From contig NZ_JACCBU010000001.1 in NCBI RefSeq assembly GCF_013407955.1, forward strand, positions 2,976,001 through 3,040,000: 64,000 nt of DNA. Direction: 5' to 3'. Source of the DNA: Microlunatus parietis. GTDB lineage: Bacteria; Actinomycetota; Actinomycetes; Propionibacteriales; Propionibacteriaceae. This document shows positions 32,646 to 41,991 of this stretch, in pieces. Each line of letters opens with the position of its first letter. The stretch's first letter is position 1. The translations under genes were made by a program, and so were the position numbers. The notes under the pieces were generated by a model. The model made no database searches. It was not told the origin of the DNA and was given only the letters and a program-made list of their open reading frames with translations.

Positions 32646-34201
32646 TCATCGGCACCGGGCAGCTGGTCCGGCTGCACCTGCGCCGCGACCGAGTGCTGCT
32701 GGCGGTCTGGGTGCTCACGCTCGGCCTGCTGCCGGCCGCGATGGTGTCGGCCACCCGGGTGGCGTATCCGACCAGCCAGGACATGATCAACTTCGCCGCG
32801 GTTGCATTGGCCAGCCCGGCCCAGCTGGCCACCCGCGGGCCCGTCTTCGCGGCCACCCTGGGCGGGCTGGTCGCCTGGACCGTGGCCAGCTCCGGTGCCC
32901 TGGTGCAGGCGGTGGCGACCATCCTGATCACCGTCCGGCACACCCGGGCCGACGAACAGTCCGGCCGCCAGGAAACCCTGTCCACGACGGCGATCGGGCG
33001 GCTGGCACCGCTGGCCGCCGCGATCTCGGTGTCCATGATCGGCAACGTCGCGGTCGGGCTGGTCGCAGCCCTGGGGTTGCTGGCGCAGGGCCAGGCACCG
33101 GTCGGCTCGCTGCTGATCGGGGCCGTCTTCGCCGGCACCGGCCTGTTCTTCACCGGCGTCACCGCGCTGATCGCCCAGCTGGCCCAGAGCGGTGCGGCTT
33201 ACGCGATCTCCCTCAGCGTGCTCGGCGTCTCGTTCGCCCTGGCCGCCGCCGGCGACCTGACCCGGTCCTGGCTGGTCTGGCTGAGCCCGATCGGCTGGGC
33301 CCGGCACGCCGAGGCGTTCGCCGGTGATCATGCCTGGGCGCCCTTGCTGCCGGCGGCCGGCGGCGTCCTGACCATGATCATCGCGGCGCGGTTCGCCCTG
33401 ATTCGTGATCTTGGTGCCGGGCTGATCCCGCCGCGGCCGGGACGAGCCCGGGCGAGCGCCCTGCTCTCCTCGCCGCTGGGGCTGGCCTGGCGTCGGCACC
33501 GGTCCGGGCTCGCGGCCTGGGCGGTCGGGCTCGGGATGCTCGGACTGCTGCTCGGCTCGGTGACCCAGTCGCTGGACGCCCAGCTGGACACGCCGGCGTT
33601 CCAGCAGCTCAGCGCGGCGGCCGGCGGCGGCAGCGTCAGCGAGGTGTTCTTCCGCTTCATCGTGTACGTGCTCGCCCAGGTGGCGACCGCCGCTGCGCTG
33701 GCCACCGTGCTTTCCCTGCACGGCGACGAGCGGTCCGGGCTCGCCGAGCCGATCCTGGTCACCCGCACCTCCCGGCCCGCCTGGGCGTTCGGCGAGATCA
33801 CCATGGCCGCGCTGACCGGCGCCGCGGTGCTGGCCGCGATCGGGCTGGCGGCCGGGCTCACCTCCGGCACCGGGCCGGCGCTGGCGGCGATGACGCTGGG
33901 CTACCTGCCGTCGGTGTTGATCATGATCGGGCTCGCGGTGGCGCTGACCGGCTGGCTGCCGCGGGCCGCCGCGCCGGTCTGCTGGACCGGGCTCGGCCTG
34001 TTGCTGGTGCTGGACCTGCTGGGCGAGTTCCGGCTGGTGCCGGAGCAGGTGCTGTGGCTGTCCCCGTACGCGCTCACGTTCGGCGGGCAGCTCGGCCGGC
34101 TGCCGCTGGTACCGGCGCTAGCCGGGTTGACCGGGCTGGCCGTACTGCTGACCGGGATAGGGATAGCCGGGCTGCGCCGGCGCGACCTGAGCCACGGGTG
34201 A
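32642..34201 (+). CDS. ABC exporter permease (two-unit fusion)
   Basis: 519 residues with about 12 membrane helices in two homologous halves, each starting with a cytosolic Arg-rich stretch (LVRLHLRRDRVLLAVWVL; LGLAWRRHRSGLAAWAVGL). This layout is that of the actinobacterial exporter family in which one polypeptide supplies the whole pore. The frame is open far upstream, but the ATG at 32642 overlaps the ATPase stop and begins the first helix. The 3' end overlaps the convergent CPBP gene by 84 bases, so the last 27 codons are read on both strands. Confidence 0.9.
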   Translation: MIIGTGQLVRLHLRRDRVLLAVWVLTLGLLPAAMVSATRVAYPTSQDMINFAAVALASPAQLATRGPVFAATLGGLVAWTVASSGALVQAVATILITVRHTRADEQSGRQETLSTTAIGRLAPLAAAISVSMIGNVAVGLVAALGLLAQGQAPVGSLLIGAVFAGTGLFFTGVTALIAQLAQSGAAYAISLSVLGVSFALAAAGDLTRSWLVWLSPIGWARHAEAFAGDHAWAPLLPAAGGVLTMIIAARFALIRDLGAGLIPPRPGRARASALLSSPLGLAWRRHRSGLAAWAVGLGMLGLLLGSVTQSLDAQLDTPAFQQLSAAAGGGSVSEVFFRFIVYVLAQVATAAALATVLSLHGDERSGLAEPILVTRTSRPAWAFGEITMAALTGAAVLAAIGLAAGLTSGTGPALAAMTLGYLPSVLIMIGLAVALTGWLPRAAAPVCWTGLGLLLVLDLLGEFRLVPEQVLWLSPYALTFGGQLGRLPLVPALAGLTGLAVLLTGIGIAGLRRRDLSHG

Positions 34202-35311
34202 GCTGGGCGGCACCGGCCGGTAGAGCCGGTCGATCTTGGCCACCTTCGCCTGCCACAGGATCAAGGCGACGGCGATCGCGTCCACCACGGCGGACATGAT
34301 CAACGTGATCGGCGACCCGGTGGTCTCCGGGCCCACCAGGGCGTCCTCCCAGCCGCCGAAGATCATGATGGTGCCGAAGATCAGCACGTTGTTGACGGTG
34401 TGGATGGCGATCGCCGCCTCCAGCCCGCCGGTACGCCAGGTGAGGATCACCGCCGCCACCGCGAACAGCCCGATGTCGGCCAGCACGAAGAAGTCCAGAC
34501 TGCCGTGGGCCAGCGCGAAGACCGCCGAGGACAGCACGGTGGCGATCACGATCGCGACGACCGGGTGCCGGACCCAGGTGCCCACGTTCTGCAGGATCCA
34601 GGCGCGGAATCCGTACTCCTCGGCGGCGCACTGCAGCGGCGTGGTCAGCAGGACCAAGATCAACATGGCTACCCACTGCTCCGGCCGGGGCGACGCCGCC
34701 GGGAAGAACACCTGGCCGATCCCGAGGTAGACCACCCACAGCGGAGTGACGGTGATCAGGCAGCGGGCCAGCCAGCCCCAGCGGACCCGGCCGGCCACCG
34801 AGGTCGTGTAGCCGACCTTGAGGCCGTGCGCGATCCGGTTCGCCAGCAGCACCGACGGGATCAACGCGATCAAGATCAGGTTGTTGAAGAGGAACGCGTC
34901 CGGGCCGAGATCACCGCTGGTCAGCGAAGTGAGCGTTTCCTCGACGCTGCGGCCGATCAGCGCGGAATAGATCATGAACGCGACGGTCAGCAGCACCACC
35001 TGGACCAGCCAGAACGCGACCGCGAGCAGCAGCGAGATCAACGGCCTCCACCAGCGGCGGCGCGGGCCGCGGAACAGCTGCTGGTACTCGCTCGGTTCGG
35101 TCGGCAGTGGCGAGACCGGCGCCGGCACCGGTGGGTAGTACGGCTGCTGCGGCGTTCCGCCCGGGTACGGCTGCTGCGCGTACGGCTGCTGTGCGTACGG
35201 CTGCTGCCCGTAGGGCTGCTGGCCATAGGGCTGTTGGGGATCCGGCTGCTGCGCGTAGGGCGGGCCCGCGGGAGGGGGCTGTGGACGGGGCGGGCCGACG
35301 GGAACGCTCAT
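34118..35311 (-). CDS. CPBP family intramembrane metalloprotease with Gln/Pro/Tyr repeats
   Basis: 397 residues. The N-terminal 80 residues are cytosolic and consist of tandem PYGQQ/PYAQQ pentads encoded by a 15-base repeat (about 35150-35250). Seven to eight membrane helices follow. The Abi/CAAX-protease motifs are AAEEYGFRAWIL (EExxxR), VFALAHGSLDFF (FxxxH) and AIAIHTVNNVLIF. Such enzymes process prenylated proteins or bacteriocins; the substrate is unknown. A Pro/Gly/Gln-rich C-terminal tail is encoded opposite the end of the ABC permease gene. The start ATG 35311 has no strong ribosome-binding sequence. Confidence 0.88.
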   Translation of the reverse strand: MSVPVGPPRPQPPPAGPPYAQQPDPQQPYGQQPYGQQPYAQQPYAQQPYPGGTPQQPYYPPVPAPVSPLPTEPSEYQQLFRGPRRRWWRPLISLLLAVAFWLVQVVLLTVAFMIYSALIGRSVEETLTSLTSGDLGPDAFLFNNLILIALIPSVLLANRIAHGLKVGYTTSVAGRVRWGWLARCLITVTPLWVVYLGIGQVFFPAASPRPEQWVAMLILVLLTTPLQCAAEEYGFRAWILQNVGTWVRHPVVAIVIATVLSSAVFALAHGSLDFFVLADIGLFAVAAVILTWRTGGLEAAIAIHTVNNVLIFGTIMIFGGWEDALVGPETTGSPITLIMSAVVDAIAVALILWQAKVAKIDRLYRPVPPSSPVAQVAPAQPGYPYPGQQYGQPGQPG

Positions 35312-35360
35312 GCGGCAAGTCTGCCAGCGACGGAAGCGCCGGCCGTCCGCGACGTGCGGC

Positions 35361-35366
35361 TACGCT
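35361..35366 (+). promoter_or_regulatory. -10 element of a leaderless gene
   Basis: TACGCT ends 6 bases before the GTG of the MpaB-like gene, which has no Shine-Dalgarno sequence. This spacing predicts that transcription starts at the GTG. Confidence 0.45.
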
Positions 35367-35372
35367 CGAAGC

Positions 35373-36221
35373 GTGCAGGGGATCCGGACCACGCTGGTGC
35401 AGGCGGTCCGCCAACCTGTGGCCGGTGACCGGTTCGAGGAGCAGCACGCCCGGATCTGGCACGCGGCGGGTCCGCGCTGGTTCGCCGAGGGCGACCCGAT
35501 CCGTACCGTGCATTCGGACATCGCCATGTTGATCGGCGGGATCCGGGCCTTGCTGCTCCAGTCGCTGCACCCGGTCGCGATGCGCGGCGTCACCGAGCAC
35601 TCCGATTTCCGTACCGACCCGCTGGGGCGATTGCAGCGGACCAGCCACTTCATCACGGTGACCACGTTCGGCACGGTGCCGGACGCGGAACGCGCGATCG
35701 CCAAGGTACGCGGCATCCACCGCCGGGTCCGCGGGGCCGAACGGGACGGTCCGGGCGGGCGGGCCTACCGGGCCGACGACCCCGACCTGCTGCTCTGGGT
35801 GCACGCGGCCGAGATCGACAGCTTCCTCGAGGCGCACCGGGTGTTCGGGGCGTGCCCGCTCGACGAGGCCGGGTACGACCGCTATGTCGATCAGACCAGG
35901 CTGGTGGCCGAGCGGCTCGGCGTCCCGGATCCGCCGGCGAGCCGGGCCGCGCTGACCGCGGTGATCGAGGGCTATCGGCCGGAACTGATGCGGGGGCCGG
36001 GATCCGACGACGTCGTCGAGCTGCTGCTTCGCCGGCCGCCGATTCCCGGGCCGTCCGGAGTCGGCTACCGGGCGCTCGCCGCCGGCGCCGTGTCCCTGCT
36101 CCCCCGCTGGGCCCGGCTGCAGCTCGGTCTGCCCGCCATCGATCGGTTGCCCGCCCGGGCCGTGGCCGGCCGGCTGACCCGGATCCTGCGCTGGGCGCTC
36201 GCCGGCGACACCGCCGTCTGA
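35373..36221 (+). CDS. MpaB-like oxygenase family protein (DUF2236)
   Basis: 282 residues, mostly helical. The family blocks are present: SDIAMLIGGIRALLLQSLHP, VAMRGVTEHSDFRTDPLGRL, FITVTTFGTVPDAERAIAKV and LLLWVHAAEIDSFLEA. Relatives include heme b-binding latex-clearing and MpaB-type oxygenases; the histidines in SLHP and WVHA are likely heme ligands. The substrate is unknown. The start is GTG 35373 (no ribosome-binding site; probably leaderless). It converges with hppA, and a hairpin (36240-36269) lies between them. Confidence 0.88.
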   Translation: MQGIRTTLVQAVRQPVAGDRFEEQHARIWHAAGPRWFAEGDPIRTVHSDIAMLIGGIRALLLQSLHPVAMRGVTEHSDFRTDPLGRLQRTSHFITVTTFGTVPDAERAIAKVRGIHRRVRGAERDGPGGRAYRADDPDLLLWVHAAEIDSFLEAHRVFGACPLDEAGYDRYVDQTRLVAERLGVPDPPASRAALTAVIEGYRPELMRGPGSDDVVELLLRRPPIPGPSGVGYRALAAGAVSLLPRWARLQLGLPAIDRLPARAVAGRLTRILRWALAGDTAV

Positions 36222-36239
36222 CGTACCGGAGAAAGACGA

Positions 36240-36269
36240 ATCCCCCGCACGCGGTGGCGTACGGGGGAT
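36240..36269. terminator. Hairpin between convergent genes
   Basis: ATCCCCCG and CGGGGGAT (8-base perfect arms, 14-base loop) lie between the stops of the MpaB-like gene and hppA. It has no U-run but is well placed as a two-way terminator. Confidence 0.55.
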
Positions 36270-36286
36270 CCGGTCCGGCTACGGGC

Positions 36287-38713
36287 CTACTTGCGCGATT
36301 CGGAGGTCTCCGGCTCCGGAGCGGACTCCGGCTCGGCCGCCTCCTCCTCGACGGGCCGCGAGGGCAGCTCGTTCAGGGCGTCGGGCGCATTGCCGGGCAG
36401 GCCGTCGAGGCCGGGATTCGGCTCGTCCTCGGCGATCGACTGGCCGCGCCGGGTACTGATCGCGACCGCGACCACGACGACGGCCAGCGCGACGATCGCG
36501 ATGACGTACCGGATCGGGCTGGGCGACGTGCTCAGCGGCGACATCGCGACGACGGCCGGAGCGATCAGCACGGCGACCAGGTTCATCACCTTGATCAGCG
36601 GGTTGATCGCCGGGCCGGCGGTGTCCTTGAACGGGTCGCCGACGGTGTCGCCGATCACGGTGGCCTCGTGGGCCGGCGAGCCCTTGCCGCCGTGATGGCC
36701 GTCCTCGACCAGCTTCTTCGCGTTGTCCCAGGCGCCACCGGAGTTGGCCAGGAAGACCGCCATCAGGGTGCCGCAGGCGATCGCGCCGGCCAGGTAGCCG
36801 GCCAGCGCCGGGGCGCCGAGGCCGAAGCCGACCGCGACCGGGGTCAGGATCGCCAGCAGGCCCGGAGTGGCCAGCTCGCGCAGCGAGTCCTTGGTGCAGA
36901 TGTCGACGACCTTGCCGTACTCCGGCTTGCCGGTGCCCTCCATGATCCCGGGGATCTCGCGGAACTGGCGGCGCACCTCGAACACGACCGCGCCGGCGGC
37001 CCGTCCGACCGCGCTGATCGCGAGGCCGGAGAAGAGGAACACGACCGCGGCACCGACGATGATCCCGACCAGGGTCTCCGGCGCGAACACGACGGCCTGG
37101 GCGGCGAACTCGGCGTACCGGTCGGCGAGCACCGTACGGATCGCGTCGGTGTAGGAGCCGAACAGGGCGGTCGCGGCGAGCACGGCGGTCGCGATCGCGA
37201 TGCCCTTGGTGATCGCCTTGGTGGTGTTGCCGACGGCGTCCAGCTCGGTGAGGATCTGGGCGCCTTCGCCCTCGACGTCGCCGGACATCTCGGCGATGCC
37301 CTGGGCGTTGTCGGAGACCGGGCCGAACGTGTCCATGGCCACGATCACGCCGACCGTGGTCAGCAGGCCACAGCCGGCCAGCGCGATGGCGAACAGCGAG
37401 ACGATGCCGCCGCCGCCGAGCAGGAACGCCCCGTACACGGCGGCGCCGATCACCAGGGCGGTGTAGACCGCGGACTCCAGGCCGATCGAGATGCCGGACA
37501 GGACGACGGTCGCGGCGCCGGTCAGCGAGGTCTTGCCGACCTCCCGTACCGGACGGTGCTCGGTGCCGGTGTAGCGGCCGGTGATCGCGAGGATGATCAC
37601 GGCCAGCACGATGCCGATCAGCACCGAGCCGATGGCGATGATCCGCGGATCCTGGATGCCGCCGAAGGTGACGTCCTCCGGCAGGCCGAGTTCGGCGACC
37701 GTACCCGGCAGGAAGGCGAACGCGGCGATCGCGCAGAGAACTGCCGAGATCCCAGCGGACAGATAGAAGGAGCGGTTGATCGTGCGCAGACCGTTCTCGC
37801 CGGCCCGCGGCTTGGTCAGATAGACGCCGATGATCGCGGTGAGCACGCCGATCGCCGGGACGATCAGCGGGAAGACCAGGCCGTAGCCGCCGAACGCGGC
37901 CTTGCCCAGGATCAGCGAGGCGACCAGGGTCACGGCGTAGGACTCGAACAGGTCGGCCGCCATGCCGGCGCAGTCGCCGACGTTGTCGCCCACGTTGTCG
38001 GCGATGGTCGCCGCGTTGCGGGGGTCGTCCTCGGGGATGTTCTGCTCCACCTTGCCGACCAGGTCGGCGCCCACATCGGCGGCCTTGGTGAAGATGCCGC
38101 CGCCGACCCGCATGAACATGGCGAGCATCGCGGCGCCGAAGCCGAAGCCCTCGAGAATCGTCGGGGCGTCCACCTGGAAGATCAGCACGACGATCGCCGC
38201 ACCGAGCAGGCCGAGGCCGACGGTGGCCATGCCGACATGCGCTCCGGTACGGAAAGCGACCCGCATCGCCGGATCGCGACCCTGGTCCCGAGCGGCCGCG
38301 GCGACCCGGACGTTGGCGCGCACCGCGAGCCACATGCCGAGATAGCCGATCAACGCCGAGAACAGTGCGCCGAGCAGGAAGGCGACCGAGCGGACGCCGC
38401 GCAGCACCCATTCGTTGAAGCCGCCGTCACTGTGTGCCGGGAGGACCAGCAGCAAGACGAAGGCGATCGCCGCGAAGACGCCGAGCGTCTTGAACTGACG
38501 ACCGAGGTAGGCTGCGGCGCCTTCCTGAACTCCGAGGGCGATGCGTTGCATGTTCGGCGTACCGTCGCCGGCGGCAAGCACTTCCCGCCGGAAGATCAAG
38601 GCCATCACCAGGGCAACCAGCGCGATGGCGGCGACGACGGCGACCAACACGGGATTGAACCCGATCAAGACGGCAAGCGGCAGCACTTCCAACGCATGTG
38701 GAAGTCCGGGCAT
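36287..38713 (-). CDS. hppA: Membrane-bound proton-pumping pyrophosphatase
   Basis: 808 residues, about 16 membrane helices. It has the active-site motifs DVGADLVGKVEQNIPEDDPR and NVGDNVGDCAGMAADLFESY, and near the C-terminus TVIGDTVGDPFKDTAGPAIN. The diagnostic segment reads GNTTKA, with Lys as in the K+-independent class (K+-dependent enzymes have Ala). It hydrolyses PPi and pumps H+ across the plasma membrane. The start is ATG 38713 with AGGAGG 8 bases upstream. The last 80 residues are an acidic, Glu/Pro-rich tail (RPVEEEAAEPESAPEPE), which is unusual for the family and probably cytosolic or external and disordered. Confidence 0.97.
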   Translation of the reverse strand: MPGLPHALEVLPLAVLIGFNPVLVAVVAAIALVALVMALIFRREVLAAGDGTPNMQRIALGVQEGAAAYLGRQFKTLGVFAAIAFVLLLVLPAHSDGGFNEWVLRGVRSVAFLLGALFSALIGYLGMWLAVRANVRVAAAARDQGRDPAMRVAFRTGAHVGMATVGLGLLGAAIVVLIFQVDAPTILEGFGFGAAMLAMFMRVGGGIFTKAADVGADLVGKVEQNIPEDDPRNAATIADNVGDNVGDCAGMAADLFESYAVTLVASLILGKAAFGGYGLVFPLIVPAIGVLTAIIGVYLTKPRAGENGLRTINRSFYLSAGISAVLCAIAAFAFLPGTVAELGLPEDVTFGGIQDPRIIAIGSVLIGIVLAVIILAITGRYTGTEHRPVREVGKTSLTGAATVVLSGISIGLESAVYTALVIGAAVYGAFLLGGGGIVSLFAIALAGCGLLTTVGVIVAMDTFGPVSDNAQGIAEMSGDVEGEGAQILTELDAVGNTTKAITKGIAIATAVLAATALFGSYTDAIRTVLADRYAEFAAQAVVFAPETLVGIIVGAAVVFLFSGLAISAVGRAAGAVVFEVRRQFREIPGIMEGTGKPEYGKVVDICTKDSLRELATPGLLAILTPVAVGFGLGAPALAGYLAGAIACGTLMAVFLANSGGAWDNAKKLVEDGHHGGKGSPAHEATVIGDTVGDPFKDTAGPAINPLIKVMNLVAVLIAPAVVAMSPLSTSPSPIRYVIAIVALAVVVVAVAISTRRGQSIAEDEPNPGLDGLPGNAPDALNELPSRPVEEEAAEPESAPEPETSESRK

Positions 38714-38861
38714 TCTGGGGTCCTCCTGAAACCTGGGATGTCGCAAGCGCCGGGTGCGGCGCAATGGCGGGCAGTCTAACCACCATGTGCACTGGTTTGC
38801 TCATCGGTCCCGAAGCCCGTACCGGAAAACGTCCGAGACGCCTGTCACAGTGGCCCTGACG

Positions 38862-38923
38862 GTTTTTCACGTAACGTGAAAAACTGCCGCTTCCCCAGAG
38901 AAGTTTCTCGTGGGAAGCGGCAG
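38862..38923. repeat. Two adjoining palindromes upstream of the helicase gene
   Basis: First palindrome 38862-38884: arms GTTTTTCACGT and its reverse complement around a single A. It shares its last base with the second palindrome, 38884-38923: arms CTGCCGCTTCCC / GGGAAGCGGCAG with an inner GAGAA-GT-TTCTC hairpin, so nearly all 40 bases pair. The ribosome-binding site of the helicase gene (AGGAAAG) follows at once. Confidence 0.75.
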
Positions 38924-38936
38924 GAAAGTTGGGGAA

Positions 38937-41234
38937 GTGGTGAAGGTGGGACTGCAGTGTCGGGCCGACCGGGTGCGCTACCGGCATCTGGTGCCGGCGC
39001 GGGCGGCGAGGCCGGGCGACTGGCCGGACTGGGTGCCGACGGCGGTCCGCGAGGCAATCGCCCGGCGCGGTGGGATCGACGGGCTCTGGCGGCACCAGGC
39101 CGAGGCGGCCGACAGTCTCTTCCTCGGCCGGCACACCGCCTTGGCCACGGGTACGGCCTCGGGGAAGTCGCTCGGCTATCTCCTGCCGGTGCTGACCGCG
39201 ACGTACGGCGGCCCGGAGGCGGCCGGCGGGCTGGCGGCACCGGACCGGGATCGGCTGCTGCGCCCACGGCGGCCGCACACGGCCCTCTATCTGGCCCCGA
39301 CGAAGGCGCTGGCCCACGACCAGCTGCGGACCGGCGCCGAACTGGGCCCGGCCGGTTGGCCGATCGCGGCGATCGACGGGGACAGCGAGCCGCAGCAGCG
39401 GGACTGGGCCCGCGACTTCGCCTCCTATGTGCTGACCAACCCGGATCTGGTGCACGCCTCGATCCTGCCCGGGCACGAGCGCTGGTCCTCCTTCCTCTCT
39501 TCCTTGCGGTACGTGGTGATCGACGAGGCGCATCGTTACCGCGGCGTCTTCGGGTCGCAGGTCGGCTGCGTGCTGCGCCGGCTGCGCCGGGTGGCCGAGC
39601 GGTACGGGGCGCGGCCGGTGTTCGCGCTGGCGTCGGCGACCGGCTCGGACATCGGGCGGCTGGCGGCCGAACTGGTCGGCGTCGACGCGGTCGAGGTGGC
39701 GCCGGTGACCGACGACGGGTCGCCGCACGGGTTGGTCCGGATGGAGTTGTGGCAGCCGGAGCGGTCAGTCGAGTCGGAGACGGCGGCGCTGCTGGCCGAG
39801 CTGGTCGCCGAAGGGCGGCAGACGATCGCGTTCACTCCGTCACGCCGGATGGCCGAGCTCGTCGCGCTGCGGGCCAGGGAGCGACTCGAAGATCATCCGG
39901 CGGCAGCGGGGCGGATCGAGCCGTACCGGGGCGGCTATCTGGCGTCCGACCGCCGGGCCGTGGAACGCGCCCTGCTGGACCGGTCGATCATGGGCGTCGC
40001 CGCGACGAACGCGCTGGAGCTCGGGATCGACATCGCCGGGATGGACGCGGTGATCATGGCCGGCCTGCCGGGCAGCCGGGCCGCGATGTGGCAGCAGGCG
40101 GGCCGGGCCGGGCGGCGCGGCGGTGACGCCGACGTGATCATCATGATGCGGCAGAATCCGCTGGACCAGTACCTCGCCGATCACCCGGACGAACTGTTCG
40201 CGGCGCCGCCGGAACCGGTGGTCCTGGACGCACAGAACCCTTACATCCTGGCGCCCCAGCTGACCGCGGCCGCGCAGGAGTTCCCTTTGACGGCACGCGA
40301 TACGGCGTATTTCGGTCCGACGGCGCCGGCCTTGATCAAGGGGCTCTGTGATCATGGTGTGCTGCGCCGGCGGCCGGACGGAGCGGCCTACTGGACCCGC
40401 GCGGAACGGGCCGTGGACGGGATCGACCTGCGCTCCATCGGCGGCCGGCCGTTGGAGATCGTCGATGAATCCACCGGCCGGGTGCTCGGCCACGCCGACC
40501 GGGCCAGCGCCGATGCCACCGTCCATCCCGGCGCGGTCTACCTGCACCAGGGTGAGACGTACCTGTGCCAGGAACTTGATCTTGAAGAGGGTGAGGCGAT
40601 CGTCCGGCCGGCCCGGCCCGGTTACTACACCCAGGCTCAGGTGTCGCAGCAGGTGCAGATCGTCGACGAGCGCGAGACCGCCCGGTCCGGGTCGGGGCGG
40701 CTCCGACTCGGCCGGGTCGACGTGATCTCGCGGGTGATCGGCTTCCTGCGCCGGGACGAGGCGACCGGCGCGGTCTGGGACTCGACGCCGCTCGACCTCC
40801 CCGAACGCCGGATGCGGACCGCGGCCTGCTGGTGGACCATGCCCGTCGATGATCATGACCTGTCCGCGGCCCAGCTCGGCGGCGCCGTGCACGCCGCCGA
40901 ACACGCCCTGGTCGGGCTGCTCCCGTTGTTCGCCCGCTGCGACCGCGGTGACGTCGCCGGCGTCTCGGCGGTCGCGCATGCCGACACGGGCGGGCCGACC
41001 GTGTTCCTGCACGACGCTCATCCCGGCGGCTCCGGCTTCGCCCGGCTCGCCTTCCTGGCCGGCCAGGAACTCGTGGCGGCCGCGGCCGACCGGGTTGATC
41101 ACTGCCCCTGTCAGGCGGGCTGCCCCGCCTGCGTCGTCTCAGCGCAGTGCGGTCGCGGCAACACTCCGTTGGACAAGGCGGGAGCAGCCCTGTTGCTGGG
41201 CCGGTTGCTCGATCGGACGCCCGAACTGACCTGA
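38937..41234 (+). CDS. DEAD/DEAH helicase, MrfA/YprA type
   Basis: 765 residues. Helicase motifs: Q-like LWRHQAEAADSLF, motif I LATGTASGKS, Ia YLAPTKALAHDQ, II VIDEAHRYRG, III ALASATGSD, V GVAATNALELGIDIAGMDAV, VI WQQAGRAGRRG. The C-terminal DUF1998-like domain ends in four cysteines (CPCQAGCPACVVSAQC), the metal site known from Bacillus MrfA, which works in mitomycin-type DNA repair. The start is one of two adjacent GTGs (38937/38940), with AGGAAAG 8 bases upstream. Its place next to hppA agrees with actinobacterial synteny. Confidence 0.93.
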   Translation: MVKVGLQCRADRVRYRHLVPARAARPGDWPDWVPTAVREAIARRGGIDGLWRHQAEAADSLFLGRHTALATGTASGKSLGYLLPVLTATYGGPEAAGGLAAPDRDRLLRPRRPHTALYLAPTKALAHDQLRTGAELGPAGWPIAAIDGDSEPQQRDWARDFASYVLTNPDLVHASILPGHERWSSFLSSLRYVVIDEAHRYRGVFGSQVGCVLRRLRRVAERYGARPVFALASATGSDIGRLAAELVGVDAVEVAPVTDDGSPHGLVRMELWQPERSVESETAALLAELVAEGRQTIAFTPSRRMAELVALRARERLEDHPAAAGRIEPYRGGYLASDRRAVERALLDRSIMGVAATNALELGIDIAGMDAVIMAGLPGSRAAMWQQAGRAGRRGGDADVIIMMRQNPLDQYLADHPDELFAAPPEPVVLDAQNPYILAPQLTAAAQEFPLTARDTAYFGPTAPALIKGLCDHGVLRRRPDGAAYWTRAERAVDGIDLRSIGGRPLEIVDESTGRVLGHADRASADATVHPGAVYLHQGETYLCQELDLEEGEAIVRPARPGYYTQAQVSQQVQIVDERETARSGSGRLRLGRVDVISRVIGFLRRDEATGAVWDSTPLDLPERRMRTAACWWTMPVDDHDLSAAQLGGAVHAAEHALVGLLPLFARCDRGDVAGVSAVAHADTGGPTVFLHDAHPGGSGFARLAFLAGQELVAAAADRVDHCPCQAGCPACVVSAQCGRGNTPLDKAGAALLLGRLLDRTPELT

Positions 41235-41328
41235 GCCGCGCCTGCCGGTGATCAGGGAGCCGCTCGGGACCCGCGAGGCGTTACCGATTGCCCACACCTG
41301 CAGGCGCCCGGGGTCCATAATGACCGGC

Positions 41329-41991
41329 ATGATCCCGGTAGCCGTGGTGCTGGTCGTCCTCGTGATCGTGTTCACCGTCGCGATCATCATCGGAAACCCG
41401 CAATCCTTCGATCTTCAGATCTTCGTGGCCCGGATCCCGGCCAACATCACCGGGGTGTACGTCACCGGCGCCGTCACCATGCTCGTCCTCGCCGTCGCCG
41501 GCTGGCTCCTCTGGACCGGCTTGGTCCGACTCCGGGCCCAGCAGAAGGAGATCAAGGCGCTCAAGGCGGCTGCCGGCGTGCGCGGCAAGGCCCTGCCGGG
41601 CAAGGGCGGCAGCGCGACCGGCTCCGGGACGAAGGACGTCAAGGACCCGAAGGACACCGCGGGTGCGACCGCCAAGGACGACGCGACCGGCAAGACGGCC
41701 GAGTCGAAGACGTCGGACCATGACCGGGGCGCGAAGAAGCCCGAAGCCGACCCGACCGAGGACTCCCCCGGGTCAAGGGGCGCCTCCCCCCGAGGCAGCG
41801 CCCTCGATCTCGACGAACCGGCCGGGCGCGGGCCGGCCGGCGCCGGACGTGAACCGGGAGACGGTGCCTCCGCGACGAAGGACCGAACCGGTCGCCGCGA
41901 CCGGCCGGAGGACGGCGAGACGACCGCCGAGGAGCGCCGCCGCCTGCTCGACGAGGCCGACGACCTCACCCGCGACGACCCTCGCTCCTGA
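41329..41991 (+). CDS. LapA domain-like membrane protein
   Basis: 220 residues from ATG 41329 (ATG 41320 is also in frame). Two membrane helices (VAVVLVVLVIVFTVAIIIG and VTGAVTMLVLAVAGWLLW) flank NPQSFDLQIFVARIP, the LapA/DUF1049 layout, followed by a coiled RAQQKEIKALKAA and a long hydrophilic tail of Lys/Asp/Gly/Ala repeats. The tail is probably disordered and cytosolic. CATAAT at 41316-41321 is a likely -10 element; its spacing suggests a leaderless mRNA starting at 41329. The function in actinobacteria is unknown. Confidence 0.72.
   Translation: MIPVAVVLVVLVIVFTVAIIIGNPQSFDLQIFVARIPANITGVYVTGAVTMLVLAVAGWLLWTGLVRLRAQQKEIKALKAAAGVRGKALPGKGGSATGSGTKDVKDPKDTAGATAKDDATGKTAESKTSDHDRGAKKPEADPTEDSPGSRGASPRGSALDLDEPAGRGPAGAGREPGDGASATKDRTGRRDRPEDGETTAEERRRLLDEADDLTRDDPRS

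Noticed and set aside
35130..35260. Minisatellite in non-coding DNA
   Set aside because: The 15-base repeat is in frame in the CPBP gene and encodes PY(G/A)QQ pentads, so it is a coding repeat.
35852..38779. Long open frames on both strands over hppA
   Set aside because: Only the hppA frame shows conserved motifs, a ribosome-binding site and membrane helices. The others are low-complexity shadows.
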